Positions 15,701-26,443 of a stretch of DNA of 64,000 nt are shown piece after piece. The translations under genes and the position numbers were made by a program. Position 1 is the stretch's first letter. Each line of letters opens with the position of its first letter. Under the pieces are notes generated by a model. It was not told where the DNA came from and did no database searches. It saw nothing but the letters and a program-made list of their open reading frames with translations. The stretch spans positions 53,307,659-53,371,658 of the forward strand of contig CM049313.1 in the NCBI GenBank assembly GCA_026874595.1, read 5' to 3'. Origin of the DNA: Sipunculus nudus (taxonomy: Eukaryota; Annelida; Sipuncula; Golfingiida; Sipunculidae).

Positions 15701-18579
15701 CACTTCCATTCGACCAATCACTACGATCATTGCAGCCATAACAACGATTAACGAAACTTCCACGAATGTTACAACCACCATTCGACCAATCACCAAGATC
15801 AGTACTGCCACAACCACGACCAACGAAACAACCACAAATGTTACAACCACCATTGGACCAATCACCACGATCAGTACAGCCACTACCACCAACAACGAAA
15901 CTACCACGAAGGTTACAACCGCCATTCGACCAATCACTACGATCAGTACAGCTACAACCACGACCAACGAAACAACCATGAATGGTACCACTTCCATTCA
16001 ACCAATTACAACTATCAGTACAGTATTAACCACCACAAACGAAACTACCCCGAATGATACCACTTCTGTTCAACCAAACACAACGTTCAGAACAGTCACA
16101 ACCACGACCAACGAACCTACCACGAATGTTACAACCACAATTCGTCCAATCACCACGACCAGTACAGTCACAACCACCAACAACGAAACTACCACGAATG
16201 GTTCTACTTCTATTCAGCCAAACACAACGTTCAGTACAGTCACAATCACGACAAACGAAACTACCACGAATGTTACAACGACTATTCGTCCAATCACCAC
16301 GATCAGTACGGCCACCACCACGACCAACGAAACTGCCACGAATGGTACCACTTACATTCAACCAATCACCACGATCAGTCCAGACACAACCACGACCAAC
16401 GAAACTACCACGAATGGTACCACTTCTATTATTCAAAACACCACGATCAGTACTGCCACAACCACGACCAAAGAATCTACCACTTATGTTACAACCACCG
16501 TTCGACCAAACACCACAATCAGTACAGCTACAACCACGACCAACGAAACAGCAAGCAATGATACCACTTTCTTTCAACCAATTACCACGATCAGCACAAT
16601 CATACCCATCACAAACGAAACTACCACGAATGTTACAACCAATATTCGACCAATCACAACGATCAGTGCAGCCGCAACCACGACCAACGAAACTACCACG
16701 AATGGTACCACTTCCATTCGACCAATCACTACGATCATTGCAGCCATAACAACGATTAACGAAACTTCCACGAATGTTACAACCACCATTCGACCAATCA
16801 CCAAGATCAGTACTGCCACAACCACGACCAACGAAACAACCACAAATGTTACAACCACCATTGGACCAATCACCACGATCAGTACAGCCACTACCACCAA
16901 CAACGAAACTACCACGAAGGTTACAACCGCCATTCGACCAATCACTACGATCAGTACAGCTACAACCACGACCAACGAAACAACCATGAATGGTACCACT
17001 TCCATTCAACCAATTACAACTATCAGTACAGTATTAACCACCACAAACGAAACTACCCCGAATGATACCACTTCTGTTCAACCAAACACAACGTTCAGAA
17101 CAGTCACAACCACGACCAACGAACCTACCACGAATGTTACAACCACAATTCGTCCAATCACCACGACCAGTACAGTCACAACCACCAACAACGAAACTAC
17201 CACGAATGGTTCTACTTCTATTCAGCCAAACACAACGTTCAGTACAGTCACAATCACGACAAACGAAACTACCACGAATGTTACAACGACTATTCGTCCA
17301 ATCACCACGATCAGTACGGCCACAACCACGACCAACGAAACTGCCACGAATGGTACCACTTACATTCAACCAATCACCACGATCAGTCCAGACACAACCA
17401 CGACCAACGAAACTACCACGAATGGTACCACTTCTATTATTCAAAACACCACGATCAGTACTGCCACAACCACGACCAAAGAATCTACCACTTATGTTAC
17501 AACCACCGTTCGACCAAACACCACAATCAGTACAGCTACAACCACGACCAACGAAACAGCTAGCAATGATACCACTTTCTTTCAACCAATTACCACGATC
17601 AGCACAATCATACCCATCACAAACGAAACTACCACGAATGTTACAACCAATATTCGACCAATCACAACGATCAGTGCAGCCGCAACCACGACCAACGAAA
17701 CTACCACGAATGGTACCACTTCCATTCGACCAATCACTACGATCATTGCAGCCATAACAACGATTAACGAAACTTCCACGAATGTTACAACCACCATTCG
17801 ACCAATCACCAAGATCAGTACTGCCACAACCACGACCAACGAAACAACCACAAATGTTACAACCACCATTGGACCAATCACCACGATCAGTACAGCCACT
17901 ACCACCAACAACGAAACTACAACGAATCGTACCTCTTCTATTCAACCAATCACTACGATCATTGCAGCCACAACCACGAGCAACGAAACTACCACGAAGG
18001 TTACAACCGCCATTCGACCAATCACTACGATCAGTACAGCTACAACCACGACCAACGAAACAACCACGAATGGTACCACTTCCATTCAACCAATCTCCGC
18101 TATCAGTTCAGCGTCAACCACCACCAACGAAACTACCACGAAATTTACAACCACCATTCGACCAAATACAACGATCAGTACGGCCACAACCACCAACACC
18201 GAAACTACCACGAATGGTACCACTTCTGTTCAACCTATCACCACGATCAGTACAGCCACAACCACGACCAACGACACTACCACGAGTGGTACCACTCCCA
18301 TACGACCAAACACAACGATCAGTACAACCACAACCACGACATACGAAACTACCACGAATTTTACCACTTCCATTCAACCAATCACGATGATTAGTACAGC
18401 CACAACCACGATCAACGAAACCACCACAACAGACACCAGCACAATTCAACCAACCAACGCAACCAGCACTACTGCTGCAACCACGATAACCGGTATTACC
18501 ACACTTGAAACCATCGCTAGTTCAGCTCTGTTGCCTTCGGCATCCAAAGCTCCACCTGGTGTTCAGCCACCAGACTTCA
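748..18579 (+). CDS. Giant mucin repeat exon of a transmembrane mucin (partial, 5' end missing)
   Basis: This exon encodes the extracellular stalk of a membrane mucin: about 245 tandem copies of a 24-residue unit, roughly half Thr. Each unit carries the core NETTTNGTT or NETTTNVTT followed by a (Q/R)PI(T/N)TIST segment. The frame is open from 630 to a stop at 18600-18602. The donor is TTCA|GTAAGT at 18580. The ATG at 972 falls inside a repeat where other units have Thr codons, so it is probably not the start. The only AG between 630 and 747 is attacag at 741-747. Using it as acceptor makes the exon 17,832 nt, divisible by three and phase 1-1, as expected for an extracellular module. Dense Thr predicts O-glycosylation, and each unit also carries two N-x-T sequons. 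A signal peptide exon must lie upstream. The last ~40 residues before the donor lose the repeat and become Ala/Ser/Pro-rich. The weakest point is the exact left boundary. Confidence 0.85.
3787..10437 (+). repeat. Higher-order repeats, 2,073 and 2,289 bp
   Basis: Anchor sequences recur at 3787, 5860, 8149 and 10438, giving steps of 2,073, 2,289 and 2,289 bp. These equal 28x72+57, 31x72+57 and 31x72+57, so each block contains exactly one shortened 57-bp unit. An older partial copy precedes 3787; for example, sequence at 2090 recurs at 4163, 2,073 bp on. Confidence 0.88.
10438..15045 (+). repeat. Higher-order repeats, 1,512 and 1,584 bp
   Basis: The same anchor recurs at 10438, 11950, 13534 and 15046. 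The steps are 1,512, 1,584 and 1,512 bp, exactly 21, 22 and 21 units of 72 bp. The 57-bp marker unit is absent. Copies are much closer to each other than in the upstream blocks. Confidence 0.88.
15046..18070 (+). repeat. Higher-order repeats, 1,008 bp
   Basis: The anchor recurs at 15046, 16054 and 17062, with steps of 1,008 bp (14 units of 72 bp). The copies are nearly identical over their whole length; the few differences are single bases, such as CGGCCACC at 16309 against CGGCCACA in the other copies. This is the youngest-looking part of the array and the part most likely to be collapsed or mis-sized in an assembly. Confidence 0.88.
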
Positions 18580-18912
18580 GTAAGTTTATATTTTTGTTGT
18601 AACATGATGGAGCTATGGTTGGTTTACATTTAATATTTGCTCAGTTCTCAGACCATCCGCGCAAATTGGAAATTTATTCAGGAAAGGATTCCTATCTACG
18701 AATCATTCAAGCATTATTATTTTTTGTTTTGTTATTATTTTTATTATTATTATTCCTTATCTTATATTTTAAACAAATTTGCATCCAGCAAATTTAATTG
18801 ACTGATACAAAAATATGTCCATACCGTGTATGCTTTCACTTATGTATTAATAATAGATGTAAAACTCTCAGTGATTTCTTATCTGAATAAGATCTTTTAC
18901 CTTATTTTCAAG
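18580..18912 (+). other. Mucin intron after the giant exon
   Basis: A 333-bp intron with donor GTAAGT and acceptor ttttcaag. It is T-rich, with a (TTA/TTG)n stretch near 18718-18760. The phase is 1 on both sides. Confidence 0.75.
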
Positions 18913-19034
18913 GTGGGAGGTCCGTCCATATCAGATTTGAACTTTTGTTTAGACGACCAAGAGCTCTGAACAATGAACATGTACCGTTTTTCCGCCAGGC
19001 TCAGTCTGAACGAGGATCCAACATCACACAGCAG
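18913..19034 (+). CDS. Mucin exon: start of the membrane-proximal (SEA-like?) segment
   Basis: A 122-nt exon between acceptor ttttcaag and donor cagcag|GTATTG. It is entered in phase 1, where the last base of the giant exon plus GT make a Ser codon. Translation then runs without stop: Gly-Arg-Ser-Val-His-Ile-Arg-Phe-Glu-Leu-Leu-Phe and onward to Ser-Asn-Ile-Thr-Gln-Gln. The alternating hydrophobic VHIRFELLF followed by a polar stretch and an N-I-T sequon resembles the first strand and helix start of SEA domains, which often sit between mucin repeats and the membrane. The domain call is tentative. The other two frames contain stops or break the phase. Confidence 0.72.
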
Positions 19035-19084
19035 GTATTGTGCATGTTCTCTTCTGTATTTCTGTTGGTCACATCACACCTGCT

Positions 19085-19400
19085 GATCATGTGTTACATG
19101 CTAATCATACCTGTCAATTATGTCGTATCTTTTAGTTATGGAATACGGCTGTCAATCATGTCGCACATGTAAATTAATTCATACCTGTCAATCATGTTTA
19201 AATCTCTTTTATGGCATACCTAGTCTCAATCTTGCAATGCCTGTCCGTCATGGCATACTTGTCAGTCATGTCGTTCCTGTCATTCATGTCATACATGTCA
19301 TTCATGTAAACCTTTCAATCATGTCCTGTTTACAATACTGTTATCTGTCAGTCATGACACAGCTGTCAATCATGACATACCTGTCAATCATGATGCAGAT
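19085..19400 (+). repeat. Degenerate ~16-18 bp minisatellite
   Basis: The motif ctgtcaatcatg(t/a)c recurs about a dozen times with variants such as ctgtcagtcatg and ctgtcattcatg, spaced roughly 16-30 bp apart. Confidence 0.7.
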
Positions 19401-19479
19401 CAATTATATAATAACTAACACTATTGTTGTAAGAAAACGACCAGAATCTTATCCTTGAAACTTGCCCATAACTTTCTCC

Positions 19480-19482
<3 letters not shown>

Positions 19483-19523
<41 letters not shown>

Positions 19524-19553
19524 TATATATATATGTATATATAAATATATATA
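19483..19553. repeat. (TA)n microsatellite
   Basis: Alternating TA with a few interruptions, inside a mucin intron. Confidence 0.95.
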
Positions 19554-19990
19554 CAGTAGTTCGTCACAGCCGGGTTTTAAGTAGACCGATATATAAGATG
19601 TCCATTTATTAAAAAAATATATAATTAAAAATAAATTAAAATTTAAGTGTTTTCTTCTACTTTTATTCTACATAATGATTCATTATATACACGTACATGT
19701 ATATTTGTTCAAATTAAAAAAAAACGAATATCATATGCACAGCAAACCTTGCTAAAATGTAATATTATAATCTATACGTGAGTCGAAAAACATGGCTTGT
19801 GTGTTTTAATGACAAATACAAAATTACAAGCTCTGTAAATAATTTGACAACAGTCTAATTTGATATAACTGTGCGGGGCATGGCGGTAAGAATATAAACT
19901 AAATTGTGCAGGCTGTGTGTGCTTGTGTGTTTGTGGTTGGGGGTTGGGCTGGGGGGTTGCTGGTCGGGGAGAGCTGCGGGTGACATAAGC

Positions 19991-19992
<2 letters not shown>

Positions 19993-20055
<63 letters not shown>
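19993..20055. repeat. (TA)n microsatellite
   Basis: About 63 bp of pure alternating AT. Confidence 0.95.
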
Positions 20056-20058
<3 letters not shown>

Positions 20059-21378
20059 TTAATGGTATTTGATGTATAACAATTGTTCTTATTAAACTTT
20101 TATACACAGTGATAAACAGAGGAAATCATCAGTATTTTGCACCGCAGCAGCGGACGATGATTTTAATGCTGAACATATCAGTTCAATCATACATTTTTAA
20201 CGAAAATGACCTTTTACTCTTACTCAGGGAACAAAAAATACAAAAATACACCTATATAATTATAACTTTACAGCTGCCATTGGTTAAAATAGAAAAAAAA
20301 GTCTATCTTTGAGAGCTTAATTAGATATTGTTCATAACCAGATTTGTAGGTTGAAACTAAAATAAGAAGTGATCCATACCGGTCCGGCCCGTTTTAGGTC
20401 CAGGAACATGCGGGTCCGGTATTTGGGGTCAGTTCCAACCCAAAATTTTGGACCGGACCAGTCCAAGCGGTTCGGTTCTGCACTTCTAGTAGTAAAGGCT
20501 GCTATTAGGGTTATTGGCCGTACAGATGTCTCTCAAGCATAATCTCAAACACAGTCTCATGCACATCACACAAGTGCTTTACAAATTTAATGGTGCTGGA
20601 AAATGAGAAAACAAATGGACTGACTATAGTTCACGATTTGTCTGCCAAGTCATACATACAATTCAAACGGCAACTCAAATGACCTTCATTAAAACACTCG
20701 GCAATCCTATTAAATAATTTAAAGTTACTTGTTGACATCACCAAACGCGGCGCTTCCACTTCCATGTACATGAGAATCCCACCACATTTAGCAATAGAAT
20801 AGTGCATGATAATATCAAAGCGACCATATTTGGCCCTAGAATAGTCTCCCTTTCGGACAACATAAGAATAGAATAAATAGAAAAGAATATTCTATGATAA
20901 TATGATGTAATGACTGACATAGTCTACTGATATAAAAATTCAGAATGGAAATAAACTGGAAATTACGTACCTCGAAAAAACACATGACCTGACTAGTTGA
21001 TTTGCCAGCAAAGTATCGTTCATCAACAAGCTTAGCGGCAAAATCAGGTACACTTTTAACATGGAAATGAAGAATACTTTTGAAAATGGAGTCGGTCTCA
21101 ACAACATATACATTAAGTAAACATATAAATTATTAATCCTAATTTTACATCAAAGATATATTAATACCTTGTTACTGCATAGAAATTTTAAATTGTCAGA
21201 AATTAATCACGAGTTCAAAGGTTACGCAAACCAGGTGCTTTCCATTAAGATGGCATACAATGTTGGCGCCGCTAATCAGTATAATGCGCGCTACTTTCTG
21301 ACCAATTTTCATATAGCGTGCCCACTTCTGTACACTAATCACATCAAAGTAATTCCAGCCGAAACTGACGTCGTTAAA

Positions 21379-21381
<3 letters not shown>

Positions 21382-21427
<46 letters not shown>
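21382..21427. repeat. (TA)n microsatellite
   Basis: Uninterrupted alternating AT. A second run lies at 21551-21596. Confidence 0.95.
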
Positions 21428-21430
<3 letters not shown>

Positions 21431-21547
21431 AAAGGGAATGTGTGTAATCATTAAATAGATGTATAACCTAAAACCTAAGTTAATACATAAAGTTCCCCAT
21501 TCACTCAGGGACTTCACGTATTTACTAAAAATTCAAGGAAATACGTA

Positions 21548-21550
<3 letters not shown>

Positions 21551-21595
<45 letters not shown>

Positions 21596-21596
21596 T
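21551..21596. repeat. (TA)n microsatellite
   Basis: Uninterrupted alternating AT of about 45 bp, in the same intron as the run at 21382-21427. Confidence 0.95.
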
Positions 21597-21797
21597 ATAT
21601 TATAAAGACAGTGGAGCCCCCTCTTATCGGAGATTCTGTGTCCACCCTTAAATTTTCGCCTAACACATAATCAAATTTGATCGTATAAACAGAAACCCTA
21701 TTCATTATAAATCACTTTGAAATCCTTATATCTCATACATTAGTAACATTCTTTCATGTGAGCTAAATATGCACCGTGTGTTACAATATTTTTTCAG

Positions 21798-21859
21798 CTA
21801 TCTGCACTCTTTCTCAGAACACTTGGATTTCAGTTAGTGTCTATTCAACGCTTACCCAC
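21798..21859 (+). CDS. Mucin small exon, SEA-like helix
   Basis: A 62-nt exon between a strong acceptor (tattttttcag) and donor GTGAGT. It is entered in phase 0 and left in phase 2, exactly what is needed to join 18913-19034 to 22678-22883. It encodes LSALFLRTLGFQLVSIQRLP followed by a Thr completed across the next junction. Together with the preceding Ser-Asn-Ile-Thr-Gln-Gln this makes an amphipathic helix, then a short strand, then a polar turn, as in the middle of SEA-type domains. The exon is too short to be found as an independent open frame; the support is the phase fit plus both splice signals. Confidence 0.7.
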
Positions 21860-22677
21860 GTGAGTATGTATGTGGTTTAATAAACATTACTAGAAATTTG
21901 CATTCTGAGAGAGCAGAACTCCACCAAGACAGGTCATTACCCTATATGGCATTGTCAGAAATGTGCGATAAACACAAAAGGACTATCACGGTATGTCACA
22001 GGATAATGACACTGAGCACCATCTAGTGGCAATAAATTGAACAAGACAACATTGTCAGAAATACAGCAGTTTCTTTTTTCATTTTTTTTTTAAATCCTAG
22101 ATCCAGATGGGGATCCGTAAATTTAAACATTTCTTCCTTGTATTATTGCCGGGCTATCCAAGAAAATAAATCGAAATCTGTTTTTTTTTTATTATTGTTG
22201 CTTGAAATGTTGCTAACAGACAGAAAAACAAATCAACACCGCCTAAAGTTTACTCCCGCCACCTGGCGGAGGAAATTATGTTACAGGTTACTCATCTACA
22301 TTCAAATTCTCTAAAAAATTGATTAAATGTTGCCGAATAAAAGCAGATTTCTAGAATGCCCAAAGTAATAACATACATGACCGTATCTACAATATTATGT
22401 GTTTATTCCAATTGTTTCCCATTTGAACCTTCTCAAACACAACCATATTCTCTTACACTGGAGTAAAGTATATCATTATTTTCAATGGCTCCCGCTTCTC
22501 CAGTAAGCACTAAAATTGCTTTGAAATAATTAACAATTAACATTTTTTTATGAATAACGATGATATTTTAAAAAAAAAGTGTGATCATTATGTTATTTAT
22601 ATAATATCACGGAGTTAATAGAGTCAATGAGCTAATATGATAACATGTACATATATAATTTCAAATCTTTATTTCAG
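21860..22677 (+). other. Mucin intron, 0.8 kb
   Basis: Donor GTGAGT at 21860, acceptor ttatttcag ending at 22677. AT-rich, without a recognisable repeat. Confidence 0.65.
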
Positions 22678-22883
22678 TCAAGATAATTGCGGCCAGCACC
22701 CGTTAGACTATGAAGTTCGTTATAATTCAGGGGATATTGCGGCTGGTTGTATCGGGGGTTGTGTTTTGATTAATCAAATCGAAGACCGTGTGATGCCGCA
22801 TATAGGTGACGTCACAGATCACGTGTGTGGGGCTGTTGATGCCAATTCAACTACGTCATCAATGACCCAGCAGCTTCAAAAAG
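22678..22883 (+). CDS. Mucin exon: Cys-containing membrane-proximal segment
   Basis: A 206-nt exon between acceptor ttatttcag and donor AAAAAG|GTAGGA, entered in phase 2 and left in phase 1. It begins Gln-Asp-Asn-Cys-Gly-Gln-His-Pro-Leu-Asp-Tyr-Glu-Val-Arg-Tyr-Asn-Ser-Gly-Asp and has four Cys (in DNCGQ, AAGCIGGCV and DHVCG) and one N-S-T sequon. LDYEVRYNSGD resembles the last strand of a SEA-like fold, but the classical cleavage motif (G followed by SVVV-type residues) is not visible. The final 25 residues are Ser/Thr/Gln-rich and look like a linker. Confidence 0.75.
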
Positions 22884-23745
22884 GTAGGAAGAGCTGACCG
22901 TACAGTAATGTAGAGCACAATCTACCTATAGACGCAGAAAGACATAGATAAATTTAGAATGATTTCTGTTGCGAAAAGGGCCAGCATTAACATATATACT
23001 TGAATATATAAAGAAATATTCAACCAGAATTACATAATTTGAGTAGGTCGGTTTAATTCAGTCTTTAAAAGATTAGCATGTTGGTTAGCGTTTGCATATT
23101 CTGTCGTTGTGATACGAACGCACCTTTATTGTTGGTAGATTACTTTCGGGTCTGCGTATCTGAATTAATTTGGCAAGAATTTTTTCCGTATCGTCATCAC
23201 AATATTATCTTCACATATTAAAGTTTCACAAAGTAAGAAGGGTTGATGAATTTATCTCTATATCAATATGGTTTAAACGTGTTTGGGGTGGACTATCCTT
23301 CCGATTACCTTATATTTTTCTTCTTTCTTTCTTCCTTCCTTCCGTTATTTCTTTTTTTTTTCCTCTTGTTCTCTAGTTCTCAAAATCGGCTGATGCTAAT
23401 ACTGATCATTGGTCAAAGTATCAGTAGATTTGTTTATTTTTTACCGATATTTAATGTTGACCATTTCTTAATTTCAAAGGTCGTGACCCCCGTAGGCGAT
23501 CCCTATTATCGCTCAGCACTGCTAATATTTTCACTAAATCTCAAATACGGCTAATAAAAAAAATGATCAATGCAACAGTCACAGGTAACAGATTTGCACC
23601 TGATTTATATATATTAATACACATACTTTGGCCATCACTTAATTCTAAAGTTCGTACACTGCATAACCTATTATCGCTCAGTTTCTTGCGTCCGGGGTCG
23701 AGGTGTATCATGAAGTATCATTACATTAAAAATCTTACATTACAG
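22884..23745 (+). other. Mucin intron, 0.86 kb
   Basis: Donor GTAGGA, acceptor cttacattacag. It contains a T/C-rich tract at 23310-23370. The short open frames across it are hydrophobic and stop-bounded, with no coding signal. Confidence 0.65.
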
Positions 23746-23941
23746 AACAAAAACGACTCAGCAATCCATGCCTGATGAACCCTCACATCTGCTCAAATGT
23801 GAACTCTAGCTACACGTGCACGTATAATGGTGGCGGACTGACATACTGTAATGACGTGTGTGTTGACAGATCGTACTGCAGGGCGGGTAGATGCGGGATC
23901 GTTAAGAATAGGGACGGATATAACGAGTCGAGGCATTGCTG
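23746..23941 (+). CDS. Mucin exon: EGF-like Cys-rich module
   Basis: A 196-nt exon between acceptor ttacattacag and donor TGCTG|GTACGC, entered in phase 1 and left in phase 2. It encodes a Cys-rich module of nine Cys in about 65 residues, with segments NPCLMNPHIC, SSYTCTYNGGG, LTYCNDVCVD and RSYCRAGRCG, closing at RHC followed by Trp-Cys across the junction. The terminal C-W-C pattern and the small Gly-rich loops match EGF-like modules, which are common next to the membrane in transmembrane mucins. The ATG at 23775 is internal to the exon, not a start. Without splicing the frame stops at 23979, so the donor at 23942 is needed. Confidence 0.78.
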
Positions 23942-24566
23942 GTACGCCCAAAAAACAGAGGTCGTTTCGATTTATAACTAGCAATGGACTACCGGGAACA
24001 TTCTTCTCACCTGTAAACCAACACAATCAATCCACTTCTGAAAATTTAAGATTAAGAAAAGGTCTTCTTTTTTAATGGCATATACGTACGCTTAAATTTT
24101 TTTTTTCGTAAAGTCCTTTCCACAAAATATTCCTTTTCATCAGTTAATGGATATTTACTCTTATACACGCGGCACTGTTGTCTTGAGAAGTCCCAGTGCT
24201 TTGTGGGGAAATGATTTCTGTACCCACAATCCCTTAACAGCAGAGCAGTACGCGAGTAAACATTTATTGTGTCATTATATTTAACATGATAAAAAAAATT
24301 TATTTTTTTATTATAATATTAATAATGTATATATAATATTAAACACTTATTTCCTGTACAATGGAAATATCGCAATACGTATCGCCATACGCTACCACAT
24401 ATCGCAATATATTGCAATACGAAATTCGTAAGCGATACCCAGCCATAATATTTTCAGTGAATTTGTGCCCGTTTATACATCGAGGTCTGATGGGGGACGA
24501 TCGGCCAAAGTCTTCCGAACTGACTTGTACAATCACGTTATTTTCTTTTTATTTCTCTCCCGCCAG
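23942..24566 (+). other. Mucin intron, 0.6 kb
   Basis: Donor GTACGC, acceptor tttctctcccgccag. Between about 24363 and 24440 it carries a degenerate 'atcgcaatac' repeat of a kind also seen near 25310-25380 as 'cgatac' runs. Confidence 0.65.
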
Positions 24567-24737
24567 GTGTCACCCGTTCTGGTTCCGTCAGGGGTCTGCG
24601 TCTCGGCCGTTCTGCGTCTCAGCCTGGGTGCTGGTTGGACCTATCATAGGGGTTGGGTGTGTTCTCATCGTCATGGTGGTCGTTGCTATATTTCCGGTTA
24701 TACGGAAGAGAAAAATGAAGCAAAACGACCACGCCAT
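24567..24737 (+). CDS. Mucin exon: end of EGF-like module and transmembrane helix
   Basis: A 171-nt exon with a strong pyrimidine-rich acceptor (tctctcccgccag) and donor CCAT|GTAAGA, phase 2 on both sides. It encodes the last Cys of the EGF-like module (CHPFWF and RPFCVS). A single hydrophobic helix of about 26 residues follows, starting AWVLVGPIIGVG and ending VVVAIFPVI, then the basic stop-transfer RKRKMK. Cys-rich modules before it and Arg/Lys after it predict type I topology, repeats outside and tail inside. This exon shows the giant repeat protein to be membrane-anchored rather than a secreted gel mucin. Confidence 0.85.
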
Positions 24738-24892
24738 GTAAGAACATTTAAACCCAATTAAGTGAAATTTATTGTAATTGATCTGACAATGGGAAATATT
24801 TTATAATATCAGGTCAGTGCGATGTGAACCAAGGCATCCTAGTTGGGGCATTATAAAACATATCTGCTATGAACATGCACAGAAATGATCAA

Positions 24893-24928
<36 letters not shown>
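24893..24928. repeat. (TA)n microsatellite
   Basis: About 34 bp of alternating TA in the intron between 24737 and 25000. Confidence 0.9.
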
Positions 24929-24932
<4 letters not shown>

Positions 24933-24999
24933 TACTGTACGCGTAATTATTTTGATTTATCGAAATTCTCATCGGTCATTGATCTGGTTTTTTTTGTAG

Positions 25000-25057
25000 C
25001 TTGGAGACACCTAACTTAGCTTATGTATCTTCTGACGAGGAGGTCCACGTGTGCGCG
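25000..25057 (+). CDS. Mucin exon: juxtamembrane cytoplasmic tail
   Basis: A 58-nt exon with acceptor ttttttttgtag and donor GCG|GTAAGT, entered in phase 2 and left in phase 0. It encodes LETPNLAYVSSDEEVHVCA. The SSDEE run fits the acidophilic kinase CK2 consensus (Ser with acidic residues at +2 and +3), and a Tyr precedes it. The exon is short, but both splice sites are near consensus and the phase joins 24567-24737 to 26707-26829. Confidence 0.75.
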
Positions 25058-26255
25058 GTAAGTTAAGTAGTTCAGCAAACACCATAATTCATACTCCACC
25101 TACAAGATTGCAGTGTAGTTAGCTTCAGAATTACCGAAGAAAATCACGCTTGTTAAATCAATATTAATATTTATATATCAAATACATAAAGTGTTACTTA
25201 ATTAAACAGACCAATTTATTCAACCAAACTGGTGGACATTTCTGTCTAGAAAAAAATTTGCTTAAGAGAGAACGTTTAATAGAGCTGTGTCAATGTACCG
25301 ATATAATATCGATATATATATATCGATACTCCACCTTGATACGATACGCCTTGAAAGCTGTATAATCGTATCGTTGAATCAAAATTACTGCTAACAAATA
25401 TAGATACAACCCGAACCTGGACAATTGTATGAACTATTTATAAAGCTTTATTTCTTATGGCTTCATAAGACTTAAATAATGTTACATAAAGCCATAAATA
25501 ATATTATATGTATTTTGGTATGATTGACTAGATGAATATGCATATATACTTGTCGGCGCTTCCATGCCAAGCCGTCGTGTGTGAGCGATGTTAGGCTGAT
25601 ATTATGAACGGTCCTAGTTTGTGTTGAAATATTTATTGTATGTTTTTCTTTTTTCATTTTTATTCCATTTAGGGTATGTATTTCATTTTATAATCCATTA
25701 TTTTATCTCTGATTGTTTTAAGCGAAGCAATTTCTCAAGATCCATTGAAAATTACATGTTTTGAAAAAAAAAAAAACATGTTCGGCAACGGGTGAAACAT
25801 GAAGTGGAAGCCTTTGGTGGAAAATGAAATACTAGTTTACACGGAAAATGTGAATAAGGGGATTAACATTCCCAGAAACATACTAAACTCTGTAATTACA
25901 TGAAATAAAAATACTATAATCTCTTAATAATATGTTAATATATTGATTCAGGGGATGAGGGGCACCGTGAGGCAAAGGAATAAAAATCGAGTTCGAAAGT
26001 TTAATACCCAACAGTTACTATCCTATTAAGCATATCAGGTTAAAGAAAACGGAGATACGACGTATCTAAATATTACATGTTATCTTATGCCATTTATGAA
26101 ACGGAAAAGTTGGCCCATTATTTGAAAAGAGTGCCTTCCAACCAAATGGGCTCAAATAAATATATATTCCTCCCGACTCAAATTCATTTATATTAATCTT
26201 GGCTCAAATGAATATATATATTACTCTGGATTATAATTATATATTTATATATATA

Positions 26256-26313
<58 letters not shown>

Positions 26314-26396
26314 GGCTCGAATTAGTATATAATCCTCTGGGTTCAAATTAATATATATTTCTCTGGATTCAAATAAATATATATTACTCTGGGTTA

Positions 26397-26443
<47 letters not shown>

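Larger units (their letters stand above)
650..18480 (+). repeat. 72-bp coding minisatellite, about 245 units
   Basis: The basic unit is 72 bp (24 codons) and runs almost without interruption. Unit variants differ mainly at four points: NGT or NVT, IQP or IRP or IGP, ITT or NTT, and STAT or STVT or SPDT. A 57-bp unit lacking five codons recurs in the older part, around 2491-2549, 4561-4620, 6711-6770 and 9000-9056. The first units (near 721-770) resemble the last ones (near 18085-18130): both read CTCC(A/G)CTATCA, followed by a GCGTCAACC block. Internal units are closer to each other, as expected if array ends escape homogenisation. Confidence 0.95.
19035..21797 (+). other. Mucin intron, about 2.8 kb, repeat-rich
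   Basis: Contains a degenerate 'tgtcaatcatg' minisatellite (about 19085-19400), (TA)n at 19483-19553, 19993-20055, 21382-21427 and 21551-21596, and a GGTCCGG-rich stretch at 20380-20480. Open frames here are short and lack coding character. No additional exon is required by the phases. Confidence 0.6.

Noticed and set aside
994..18390. Other plus-strand frames rich in QPRPTKLPRM or HDQYSHNH repeats
   Set aside because: Same cause: frame-shifted readings of the repeat, ending every few hundred bases.
1086..18449. Long minus-strand open frames across the mucin array (up to 447 codons), Cys-rich with repeated GCGCTDRGDW-like text including RGD
   Set aside because: They are antisense shadows of the 72-bp repeat, broken at irregular places, without starts, splice context or domain logic. 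The plus frame is continuous over 17.8 kb and connects to a transmembrane exon.
650..18480. CRISPR-like array
   Set aside because: The 72-bp repeats are contiguous and coding, with no unique spacers, in a eukaryotic context.
21169..21447. 92-codon plus frame in a mucin intron
   Set aside because: It begins at a non-ATG codon and ends in translated (TA)n, with no phase-compatible splice pair needed there.
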